In this document: piece by piece, positions 1 through 5,168 of the stretch
Layout: each line of letters opens with the position of its first letter
Position numbering within the stretch: position 1 is the first letter of the stretch
Source: Actinoplanes liguriensis
GTDB taxonomy: Bacteria > Actinomycetota > Actinomycetes > Mycobacteriales > Micromonosporaceae
Assembly: GCA_000715855.1 (NCBI GenBank)
Contig: KL571394.1
Span: 1 to 5,998, forward strand
Direction of reading: 5' to 3'
DNA length: 5,998 nt
Position numbers and translations under genes: made by a program
Notes under the pieces: model-generated
Databases searched by the model: none
The model's input: only the letters and a program-made list of their open reading frames with translations
What the model was told of the DNA's origin: nothing

Positions 1-115
1 CGCCAGCACCGGCCGATGCGCAACGGCCCTGGTGTGGCTTCGATGCGTTTGCAGCGACATGCCCGAGAATGTAGATCTTGCCGATTCCGGTGTGATCCAC
101 ACCTCCCGGATGAAG
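1..115. other. Left-edge stretch with no assignable gene
   Basis: This stretch lies downstream of the hemerythrin stop codon. I recognise no gene in it. On the minus strand short frames stay open to the window edge, for example from an ATG at 60-58, but only about 20 codons are visible, there is no convincing ribosome binding site, and the peptide resembles nothing I know. The only visible structure is the small inverted repeat listed separately. A gene starting here and running off the left edge cannot be excluded. Confidence 0.4.
89..103. repeat. Short inverted repeat GGTGTG-ATC-CACACC
   Basis: Perfect 6-base arms (89-94 and 98-103) flank a 3-base centre, 12 bases beyond the hemerythrin stop codon. 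It could be a weak transcript-end hairpin for the hemerythrin mRNA, but no T-run follows on either strand. It could equally be an operator for a gene beyond the left edge. Nothing in the window decides between these. Confidence 0.3.
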
Positions 116-661
116 TCATCCCTCGGCGACCGCTTTGGCCAACTCCTCCTTGGTCATCGTCGACCGGCCGGGAATCTCCTGGTCCTTGGCCTTCGCGTAG
201 AGCTCCGCCCGGGTCTCGTGACCGGAGGACGGCGGCGCGCCCGTGGTGGCCTCGGCGAAGCGCCGGCCCATCTCCGCGCGCTCGTCGGCACCGAGCCGTT
301 CGGCCAGGACCGGGAGCAGCTCCTCCTCTTCCTCCTGGACGTGGTGCCGCAGCTCGCCGATGATCGCCGCGAGTGTGCCGTCGTAGCCCGGGTCGTCCGG
401 GCTCCCGGCGAGCAGGTTCGTCAGCATCTCCTCGATCTGGTGGTGCTCCTCGACGCCGTCGCGCACCTCCTCGCCGGTCTCCTTCGCCGCGTCGCGGATC
501 GCGGGGTAGACGAAGTCCTCCTCGGCCTCGGAGTGCGGCAGCAGCATTCGCGCCACCTCCTGGAGCAGGGCGGCGGTGTCCGAGTCCTCCTTCTCCGCCT
601 GGCTCAGCAGGTCGTCGACCTGGCGGTGCTGCTCCTTGATGATCTCCACGATGTCCGGCAC
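116..661 (-). CDS. Hemerythrin HHE domain protein with SAP/Rho-N-like C-terminal tail
   Basis: Predicted soluble cytoplasmic protein of 181 residues. The first ~125 residues form a four-helix HHE cation-binding domain with a likely di-iron site. Candidate ligands are H12, H43 and E47 (HxxxE), H73 or H74, and H107 and E111 (HxxxE). Such proteins bind or sense O2, NO or iron, or buffer redox stress; the exact role here is unknown. A Gly/Pro linker (about 136-147) leads to a tail (about 149-180) with the LYxxAKxxxIPGRSxMTKEEL pattern, like the SAP/Rho-N helical motif attached to several actinobacterial proteins that often contact nucleic acid. The GTG start at 661 is chosen because GGAGG (668-672) lies 6 bases upstream and the HHE fold begins immediately. 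The gene is monocistronic, diverges from the DUF3817 gene, and has a stress-sigma-type promoter upstream. Family assignment is firm; the tail function is inference. Confidence 0.9.
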   Translation of the reverse strand: MPDIVEIIKEQHRQVDDLLSQAEKEDSDTAALLQEVARMLLPHSEAEEDFVYPAIRDAAKETGEEVRDGVEEHHQIEEMLTNLLAGSPDDPGYDGTLAAIIGELRHHVQEEEEELLPVLAERLGADERAEMGRRFAEATTGAPPSSGHETRAELYAKAKDQEIPGRSTMTKEELAKAVAEG

Positions 662-667
662 CGGAAT

Positions 668-672
668 CCTCC
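668..672 (-). promoter_or_regulatory. Ribosome binding site of the hemerythrin gene
   Basis: The minus strand reads GGAGG six bases before the GTG at 661. This close match to the anti-Shine-Dalgarno sequence fixes that GTG as the start codon. Confidence 0.75.
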
Positions 673-697
673 GTCGTTGGTTGACGTTTCTCCGCCG

Positions 698-709
698 CCG
701 GGTACCCGG
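698..709. repeat. 12-bp perfect palindrome CCGGGTACCCGG
   Basis: A perfect palindrome in the middle of the divergent intergenic region. Because it contains GGGTAC on both strands, it could supply a SigB/SigF-type -10 element in both directions, or be a repressor operator. The minus-strand reading has a well-spaced -35 and is listed as a promoter. The plus-strand reading has only an imperfect GTTG (680-683) 16 bases upstream. Confidence 0.5.
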
Positions 710-726
710 GCCTCCTGCCAGGAAAC
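702..726 (-). promoter_or_regulatory. SigB/SigF-type stress promoter for the hemerythrin gene
   Basis: On the minus strand a GTTT -35 element (726-723) is followed by a 15-base spacer and a GGGTAC -10 element (707-702). This matches the known actinobacterial general-stress consensus (Mycobacterium SigF GTTT-N15-17-GGGTA; Streptomyces SigB GNNT-N14-16-GGGTAC/T). Transcription would start near 695, giving a leader of about 35 bases to the GTG at 661. It is seen directly as a consensus match; use of this promoter is inferred. Confidence 0.6.
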
Positions 727-766
727 ACTCAACTTCGGGGTCCTACCGTCCAGGGTGACGATCTTG

Positions 767-773
767 AAGGGGG
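767..773 (+). promoter_or_regulatory. Ribosome binding site of the DUF3817 gene
   Basis: AAGGGGG sits six bases before the GTG at 780 and supports that start. A GTG at 773 overlaps the site but is in another frame. Confidence 0.6.
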
Positions 774-779
774 TGGCGG

Positions 780-1082
780 GTGGAAGCGTTCCGGGTGTTC
801 CGGGTGACCGCGGTCGCCGAGGCGTTCTCGTGGACCGGCCTGCTGGTGGGCATGTATCTGAAGCACGTCTCGCACACCACCGACGCGGGCGTGTGGCTCT
901 TCGGCCGGGTGCACGGCGCGCTGTTCGTGGCCTATCTGGTCGCCACGTTCTGGGTGGCGCGGGCCGAGCGCTGGTCGTTCTGGCGGACCGCGTTCGCGCT
1001 CGGCTCGTCGATCCCGCCGCTCGCCACGCTGATCTTCGAGCGCTGGGTGTCCAAGCGGCGGCCGGTGCCGGTCACCGCCTGA
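780..1082 (+). CDS. DUF3817 family small integral membrane protein
   Basis: A 100-residue hydrophobic protein with three predicted membrane helices (about 8-27, 39-60 and 67-86) and a basic C-terminal tail (KRR at 92-94), so it should sit in the cytoplasmic membrane. Hallmarks of the family visible here are an N-terminal Arg followed by Glu14 in helix 1, the G-x-x-HG motif at about 42-46 at the start of helix 2, and the Pro-Pro followed by F-E near 79-87 at the end of helix 3. The family is common in actinobacteria and has no established biochemical role; it sometimes occurs as a domain in larger membrane proteins. The start is GTG with AAGGGGG upstream. It diverges from the hemerythrin gene and stands alone on its strand, so neither neighbour gives a clear functional hint. 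Family call is confident; function is unknown. Confidence 0.85.
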   Translation: MEAFRVFRVTAVAEAFSWTGLLVGMYLKHVSHTTDAGVWLFGRVHGALFVAYLVATFWVARAERWSFWRTAFALGSSIPPLATLIFERWVSKRRPVPVTA

Positions 1083-1133
1083 GCTTCACACCAGGAGCGC
1101 GCTGGGCGGCCGCCACCGCCTGTGCTCCGCCAC

Positions 1134-1169
1134 GGAAAGGGGCGCGTCCGACGGACGCGCCCCTTTTCC
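1134..1169. terminator. Bidirectional intrinsic terminator between convergent genes
   Basis: A GC-rich hairpin with arms 1139-1150 and 1152-1163 (12 perfect pairs before loop constraints) is extended by AAA (1136-1138) pairing with TTT. The arms are separated by a single base, so the apical loop must open a few pairs. On the plus strand it is followed by TTTT (1164-1167); on the minus strand the flank reads TTTCC. It lies 51 bases after the DUF3817 stop and 14 bases after the stop of the cyclase gene, so it can end transcripts from both sides. The U-tracts are short, as is usual in high-GC actinomycetes. Confidence 0.8.
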
Positions 1170-1182
1170 GACAGCAACCTCG

Positions 1183-2148
1183 TTACTTGACCGCGATCGG
1201 GTTGACCGGGCTGCCCACCGCGCCGGTGATCGGCAGCGGCGCCGCGGTCAGCCAGAACTCGTAGACGCCGTCGGCCGCGCAGTCCGCCGCCAGCGCGTCC
1301 GGGTCCCACATCTCGCCCAGGAACAGCCCGATGTGCGGGATCGCCACCTGGTGCAGCGGCTGGAACGCGTCGTCGAACTCGTTCGGCCGCACCTCGAACC
1401 CCCACGTGTCGGTCGCGATCGCGGCGATCTCGGTGCGGTGCAGCCAGTCCGCGGTGGTGAACGCCAGGCCGGGCGCCGGTCCTCCGGCGTACTCACCCCA
1501 GCCGTTCCGGCGCACGCGGGCGAGCTGGCCGGTGCGTACCAGCACGATGTCGCCCTGACCCACGGCGGAGGTGGCGCCCTGCCGGGCGATCGTCTCCACC
1601 AGGTGTTCTTCCGTGATGGCGAAGCCGTCCGGAAGCTCGCCGTCGACGCCGAGAGCGCGCCCGACGTCGAGCAGCACCCCGCGCCCGGCGATCACGTCGG
1701 CCACCGTCTCGATGCCTGTCACGCCGTCGCCGAGGCTGGTCACCACCTTCTCCGCGGGCCGGCCGTTCCAGGCGTGGCCGTGGTCGAAGATGTGGCCGAG
1801 CCCGTCCCACTGCGTCGAGCACTGCAGCGGCATCGCGATCACGTCGTCGGCGCCGCCGAGCCCGTGCGGGAAGCCCTGCACCCCGGCCACCGCGTCGGTG
1901 CCGGTGTCGAGCATCGTGTGCACCGGGTTGGTGCGCCGCCGCCAGCCCTTCTGCGGCCCGTTCGCGTCGAACGACTGCGCGAGCGAGAACGACACCCCGC
2001 GCCGCACCAGGCTCGCGGCATGCGCGCGGTGCTCCGGCGTCAGGAAATTCATCGTTCCCCGTACGTCGTCGGCACCCCACCGCCCCCAGTTGGAGCAGCG
2101 CTTGACGGCCGCCGCGATGGCGCCCTCCGGATCCGAACGGTCATTCAC
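1183..2148 (-). CDS. Cyclase-family metal-dependent hydrolase (kynurenine formamidase-like fold), variant motif
   Basis: A 321-residue protein of the cyclase family (PF04199: bacterial kynurenine formamidase, isatin hydrolase, putative polyketide cyclases), whose members usually use a divalent metal to hydrolyse amides or lactone-like rings. The signature region at 109-119 reads QCSTQWDGLGH. It aligns with the classical HxGTHxDxPxH, keeping Asp115 and His119 but with Gln at both other His positions (109 and 113). His123 and His125 follow closely. The C-terminus has the usual GSPVNP-type ending. Last gene of the operon: its GTG start (2148) overlaps the TGA of the upstream alpha/beta hydrolase by four bases (GTGA), and no good ribosome binding site is visible, so coupling is likely. 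In this context it may open or hydrolyse a cyclic or amide intermediate of the pathway. Family call is strong; the reaction is unknown. Confidence 0.85.
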   Translation of the reverse strand: MNDRSDPEGAIAAAVKRCSNWGRWGADDVRGTMNFLTPEHRAHAASLVRRGVSFSLAQSFDANGPQKGWRRRTNPVHTMLDTGTDAVAGVQGFPHGLGGADDVIAMPLQCSTQWDGLGHIFDHGHAWNGRPAEKVVTSLGDGVTGIETVADVIAGRGVLLDVGRALGVDGELPDGFAITEEHLVETIARQGATSAVGQGDIVLVRTGQLARVRRNGWGEYAGGPAPGLAFTTADWLHRTEIAAIATDTWGFEVRPNEFDDAFQPLHQVAIPHIGLFLGEMWDPDALAADCAADGVYEFWLTAAPLPITGAVGSPVNPIAVK

Positions 2149-3287
2149 TTCAGCACGTCCAGGATCCAGTCGGCGATGTACGTCTGCACGTGCGCGAAGT
2201 GGTCGAGCCCGATGTGCTCGGCCCCGCCCTCGGCCGCGGTGAAGATGCGCAGGTCGCGGCGGGGAGCGTTAACCGCCTGCTCGTAGGAGCGGTGCGCGTA
2301 CGCGACCGGGATCTGCCGGTCGTTCTCGCCGTGCGCGATCAGGAACGGCACGGTGATCCGCTCGACCACGCCGTCCAGGTTCACCGCCTCGGCCTTCTTG
2401 ATGAACGTGTCGAGATCGGTCTCGCCCCAGACCCAGAGCACGTGGTCCCAGTAGTGCGGGACCGGGTTCTCGCCCTCGCGCTCGAGCCGGCGCTTCTGCA
2501 CCGCGCCCCAGTCGTGGTTGGCGCCCCACGCGACGCACAACGCGAGCCGCTTCTCGAACGCGGCCGCCCGCGGCGCGTAGTAGCCGCCCAGCGACCACCC
2601 GACCAGCCCGATCTTGCCGGTGACGACGTCGTCGCGGGTCAGCAGGTAGTCGACGCACGCCGCGGCCCAGTCCTCGGTCTCCACGCGCGAGGTCAGCCCG
2701 AGGAACCGCAGCGCCTCACCGCTGCCGGGGCAGTCGACCATCAGCGTGTGGATCCCGCGCGCCGCCATCTCGTGCGCGAACCCGGACGCGTACATGTGCT
2801 CCTTGGTCGAGTCGAGCCCGTTCCACAGGATGATCGTCGGCGCCGGCCCGTCGACGTCGGCCTTCTTGAAGTAGGCCGGCAGCAGCGCCCCCTCGAACGG
2901 GATCTCCACCCGGGTCGTCGCCGGGTCGATCAGGTCGAACGCCTTCTGCTGCAGGTCGAGCAGCCGCTGATAGAACGCGCGGCGGCCGGGCGACTTGGCG
3001 CTCTGCATCCGCTCGGCCTGGGCCAGGTAGTTGGTGGCCCGCTGGTATTTCTGACCGGCGGTTCGCAGGTGACCGGCGGCCTCGTCGGCGGCGGCCTGCG
3101 TCGCCAGATCCTCCGCGACCGCGGCCCACGACGCCATGAACTCACCTGTCCCGACGTCGGCGCCCTGCGCGCCGAGCTCGCGGATCGGGCGGCAGGCGCG
3201 GTCGACCTCGTCGATCAGGCCGCCGCTGTTCAGGGTGGCGACCACGCCCAGGTTCCAGACGTAGTTGCCGGGGAAGTACTCGAACAT
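2145..3287 (-). CDS. Alpha/beta hydrolase, 2,6-dihydroxypseudooxynicotine hydrolase/FrsA-like
   Basis: A 380-residue cytoplasmic protein with a helical N-terminal cap (about 1-120) before an alpha/beta-hydrolase core (about 125-378). This is the layout of DPO hydrolase (nicotine catabolism) and fungal Ayg1-type hydrolases, known to cleave C-C bonds of beta-diketone-like compounds. The likely nucleophile is Ser232 in GWSLGG, with acid Asp323 in HGENDRQIP and base His358 in AEHIG. Glu163 (STKEH) lies 69 residues before the nucleophile, the spacing I recall for the essential Glu148 of DPO hydrolase. The ATG at 3287 shares one base with the FAH stop (TGATG), and AAAGG lies about nine bases upstream. 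The position after dioxygenase and FAH genes suggests cleavage of a ring-fission product or of an acyl side chain. It could instead be an esterase of the same fold. Fold and triad are confident; the substrate is not. Confidence 0.85.
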   Translation of the reverse strand: MFEYFPGNYVWNLGVVATLNSGGLIDEVDRACRPIRELGAQGADVGTGEFMASWAAVAEDLATQAAADEAAGHLRTAGQKYQRATNYLAQAERMQSAKSPGRRAFYQRLLDLQQKAFDLIDPATTRVEIPFEGALLPAYFKKADVDGPAPTIILWNGLDSTKEHMYASGFAHEMAARGIHTLMVDCPGSGEALRFLGLTSRVETEDWAAACVDYLLTRDDVVTGKIGLVGWSLGGYYAPRAAAFEKRLALCVAWGANHDWGAVQKRRLEREGENPVPHYWDHVLWVWGETDLDTFIKKAEAVNLDGVVERITVPFLIAHGENDRQIPVAYAHRSYEQAVNAPRRDLRIFTAAEGGAEHIGLDHFAHVQTYIADWILDVLK

Positions 3288-4207
3288 CAGTCTTGCCTTT
3301 CGCTTCGCGCTTTCGCCTGGTCACGGCGGCGGACCGGGGGCAGCGGCGCGGTCCTGGGAGCGGACACGACACGGTTGGTCAGGCTGCCGATGCCCTGGAC
3401 CGTCAGGGTCACCTCATCGCCGTCCGTCAATGGCGGCGGATTCTGCGTTCCGTTCCGGCCCCAGAGTTCAGCGAGGCAGCCGCCGTTGCCGACGGTTCCG
3501 GAGCCGAGCACGTCACCGGGCTTCACGATGCTGTCGCGGGCGGCGTAGGCCAGCATCGACTCGAACGTCCAGCCCATGTTGCCGAGCAGGTCCCGCCCGA
3601 TCTCGACGCCGTTGACCTCGGCGACACACCAAAGATCGAGAAAACCATCGATTTTGTACGGATCCAGCTCATCCGCCGTCACGATCCACGGCCCGAGGCT
3701 CGAGGCGAAGTCCTTGCCCTTCGCCGGCCCGAGACTCACCTTCATCTCGCGGCTCTGCAGGTCTCGTGCCGAGAAGTCGTTGAAGATCGTGTACCCGAAG
3801 ATCGTCCGGCCGGGTCCCGCGATCGCGGCCACTTCCAGCTCGAAGTCGCGGGCGACGGACGCGGCCGGGAACGGGATGTCGTCGCCCGGCCCGTAGATCG
3901 CGTGCGGGTTCGTGAAGTAGAACGTCGGCGCGTCGTACCAGGCCTCGGGCACCCCGGACGAGCCGTCGATGCTGCGCCGGACACCCTCGACGTGCTCCTC
4001 GAACGCCACGAAGTCGCGAACGGAGGCGGGCTTCAGCGGCGCGAGGAGACGTACCTCGGCAAGCGGGGTTCCGGTCTTGGCGACGTCGGCGAGACCGTTC
4101 GTGATCACGTCCAGCACGTCGAGGTCGTCGACGAACGGGAAGACCCGGTCGTCCCGCAGCACCCCGGATCTCTCCCGGCCCTCGTGCCGGTAGGTGACGA
4201 TCCGCAT
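3287..4207 (-). CDS. Fumarylacetoacetate hydrolase (FAH) family protein
   Basis: A 306-residue enzyme: a small N-terminal domain (about 1-62) followed by the FAH catalytic domain (about 63-285) and a basic tail (RTAPLPPVRRRDQ and on). Metal ligands are visible as Glu123 and Glu125 in DFELEV and Asp144 in NDFSARD. Lys165 in GKDF and the SLGPW and GSGTVG segments complete the active-site signature. Members hydrolyse acylpyruvates or act as hydratases, decarboxylases or isomerases on meta-cleavage products, using Mg2+ or Mn2+. The frame is open 90 bases further upstream, but that extension lies inside the dioxygenase gene and has no domain. The ATG at 4207 sharing its A with the dioxygenase TGA (TGATG), followed by the typical MRIVTY opening, is the better start. 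No clear ribosome binding site precedes it, so it is probably coupled. It likely acts on the product of the dioxygenase, directly or after the alpha/beta hydrolase. Confidence 0.88.
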   Translation of the reverse strand: MRIVTYRHEGRERSGVLRDDRVFPFVDDLDVLDVITNGLADVAKTGTPLAEVRLLAPLKPASVRDFVAFEEHVEGVRRSIDGSSGVPEAWYDAPTFYFTNPHAIYGPGDDIPFPAASVARDFELEVAAIAGPGRTIFGYTIFNDFSARDLQSREMKVSLGPAKGKDFASSLGPWIVTADELDPYKIDGFLDLWCVAEVNGVEIGRDLLGNMGWTFESMLAYAARDSIVKPGDVLGSGTVGNGGCLAELWGRNGTQNPPPLTDGDEVTLTVQGIGSLTNRVVSAPRTAPLPPVRRRDQAKARSERQD

Positions 4208-5151
4208 CAGACCGGCGGCGCGACGAAGATGCCGCGGTCGACGTCGTTGAACGACTGCTTCGCGACGAACTCGGTCATCGGGTTCGCCGTGCCCCACTGA
4301 TCACTCACGGACGGGTCGGAGAAGTCGTAGAGGTGCGGGTGCCAGCTGTCCTCGTCGAGTTCCTCCAGCTCGGTGGTGTACTCGATGGTGTTCCCGTGCG
4401 GGTCGAGGAAGTAGCTGAAGGTGTTGTTCCCGGCCATGTGCCGGCCCGGGCCCCACACCTTCTCGACGCCGCCGCGCAGCAGCCGGCCGGTGCCGCGCAT
4501 GTACTCGTCGATGCCGCGCATCTCGAACGACGCGTGGTGCAGCGCGACGTGCGGGCCGCGGGCGATGGCCAGGCTGTGGTGCCAGCGGTTGGTCCGCAGG
4601 AACCACATCATCGAGCCCATCCGCGGGTGCATCAGGGTGTCCGACAGCGCGAAGTTCAGGTGCTGGTCGTAGAAGGCGACGGTCGCCTCCGGATTCGGCG
4701 AGTTGATCACCACGTGCGAGAGCTTGACCGGAACCGATTCGCCCTCCTCCAGCTTGCGATGCCGGCGAACCTCGACGTCACAGGACACTTCGACGGTACG
4801 GCCGTCGATGTCGAAGAAGCGGAACCCGTACCCGCCGCCCGGGGTCTGCAGCGTGCCCGGCTCGCCGACCAGCCGCACGCCGGCCCGGCCGAGGCGTTCC
4901 GCGAGCGCGTCCACGTCGGCCCGGTCCGCCGCGCCGAACGCGATCAGGTCCAGGCGCTTCTCGGCCGCCTTGCGCAGCCGCACCGAGTACTGCTCCGGGG
5001 AGCCGGCCGCGGCCAGGAACGCGATGCCCTCGTCGGTGGTCTCGGCGTCGAGGCCCCACATGGTCGTGTAGAACTCGAGCTGCTTGTCGTAGTCCGGCAC
5101 GGCCAGATCCACGTGCCGCAGGTGGGTGATGAGTCTTTCGTCGTTGCTCAT
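4207..5151 (-). CDS. Type I extradiol (meta-cleaving) dioxygenase, two VOC domains
   Basis: A 314-residue non-haem Fe(II) or Mn(II) enzyme that opens a catechol-like ring next to the diol using O2. Two vicinal-oxygen-chelate domains are present (about 8-125 and 142-263), with an extra C-terminal segment (264-314). The metal ligands are His146 (LSHVVI), His206 (LHHASFE) and Glu257 (NTIEY), all in domain 2. Second-sphere residues known from biphenyl-diol dioxygenase BphC are also in register: His191 (15 before His206), His238 in GPGRH, and Tyr247 (10 before Glu257). The enzyme should therefore be active. The true start is the ATG at 5151: AGAAGGA (5163-5157) lies five bases upstream, and the first VOC domain begins a few residues in. 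The frame is open upstream to 5544 only because it lies antiparallel in codon phase to the monooxygenase gene. It follows the monooxygenase stop by 17 bases. The diol substrate is unknown. Confidence 0.92.
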   Translation of the reverse strand: MSNDERLITHLRHVDLAVPDYDKQLEFYTTMWGLDAETTDEGIAFLAAAGSPEQYSVRLRKAAEKRLDLIAFGAADRADVDALAERLGRAGVRLVGEPGTLQTPGGGYGFRFFDIDGRTVEVSCDVEVRRHRKLEEGESVPVKLSHVVINSPNPEATVAFYDQHLNFALSDTLMHPRMGSMMWFLRTNRWHHSLAIARGPHVALHHASFEMRGIDEYMRGTGRLLRGGVEKVWGPGRHMAGNNTFSYFLDPHGNTIEYTTELEELDEDSWHPHLYDFSDPSVSDQWGTANPMTEFVAKQSFNDVDRGIFVAPPV

Positions 5152-5156
5152 GATGA

Positions 5157-5163
5157 TCCTTCT
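5157..5163 (-). promoter_or_regulatory. Ribosome binding site of the extradiol dioxygenase gene
   Basis: The minus strand reads AGAAGGA five bases before the ATG at 5151, within the short gap after the monooxygenase stop. It fixes the dioxygenase start against a much longer open frame, and it is the best ribosome binding site within the operon. Confidence 0.7.
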
Positions 5164-5168
5164 CGGGC

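Noticed and set aside
89..103. Possible strong terminator or CRP/GntR-type operator at the small inverted repeat
   Set aside because: The arms are only six bases, there is no T-run, and no regulator or promoter is visible at this edge. It is kept only as a low-confidence repeat.
681..709. Housekeeping-type plus-strand promoter starting at TTGACG (681-686)
   Set aside because: The -35 is good, but at 16-18 bases the -10 region reads as C/G-rich sequence with no TANNNT match, so a sigma-70-type promoter is not supported.
32..1264. Long plus-strand open frame (410 codons) spanning the hemerythrin gene and the region beyond
   Set aside because: It is antisense to the hemerythrin gene, runs through the DUF3817 gene in another frame and across the terminator hairpin, and its Arg/Val/Leu-rich product has no recognisable domain. 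Long spurious frames are expected in DNA this rich in G+C.
2190..3548. Long plus-strand open frame (452 codons) opposite the alpha/beta hydrolase and FAH genes
   Set aside because: It is a complementary-strand shadow of genes with clear catalytic motifs. The product is low-complexity (Arg, Val, Asp, Gly) and has no ribosome binding site or family resemblance.
4208..4297. N-terminal extension of the FAH protein up to 4297
   Set aside because: The 30 extra residues overlap the dioxygenase 3' end, are Arg-rich and non-homologous in appearance. The TGATG junction at 4207 is the natural start.
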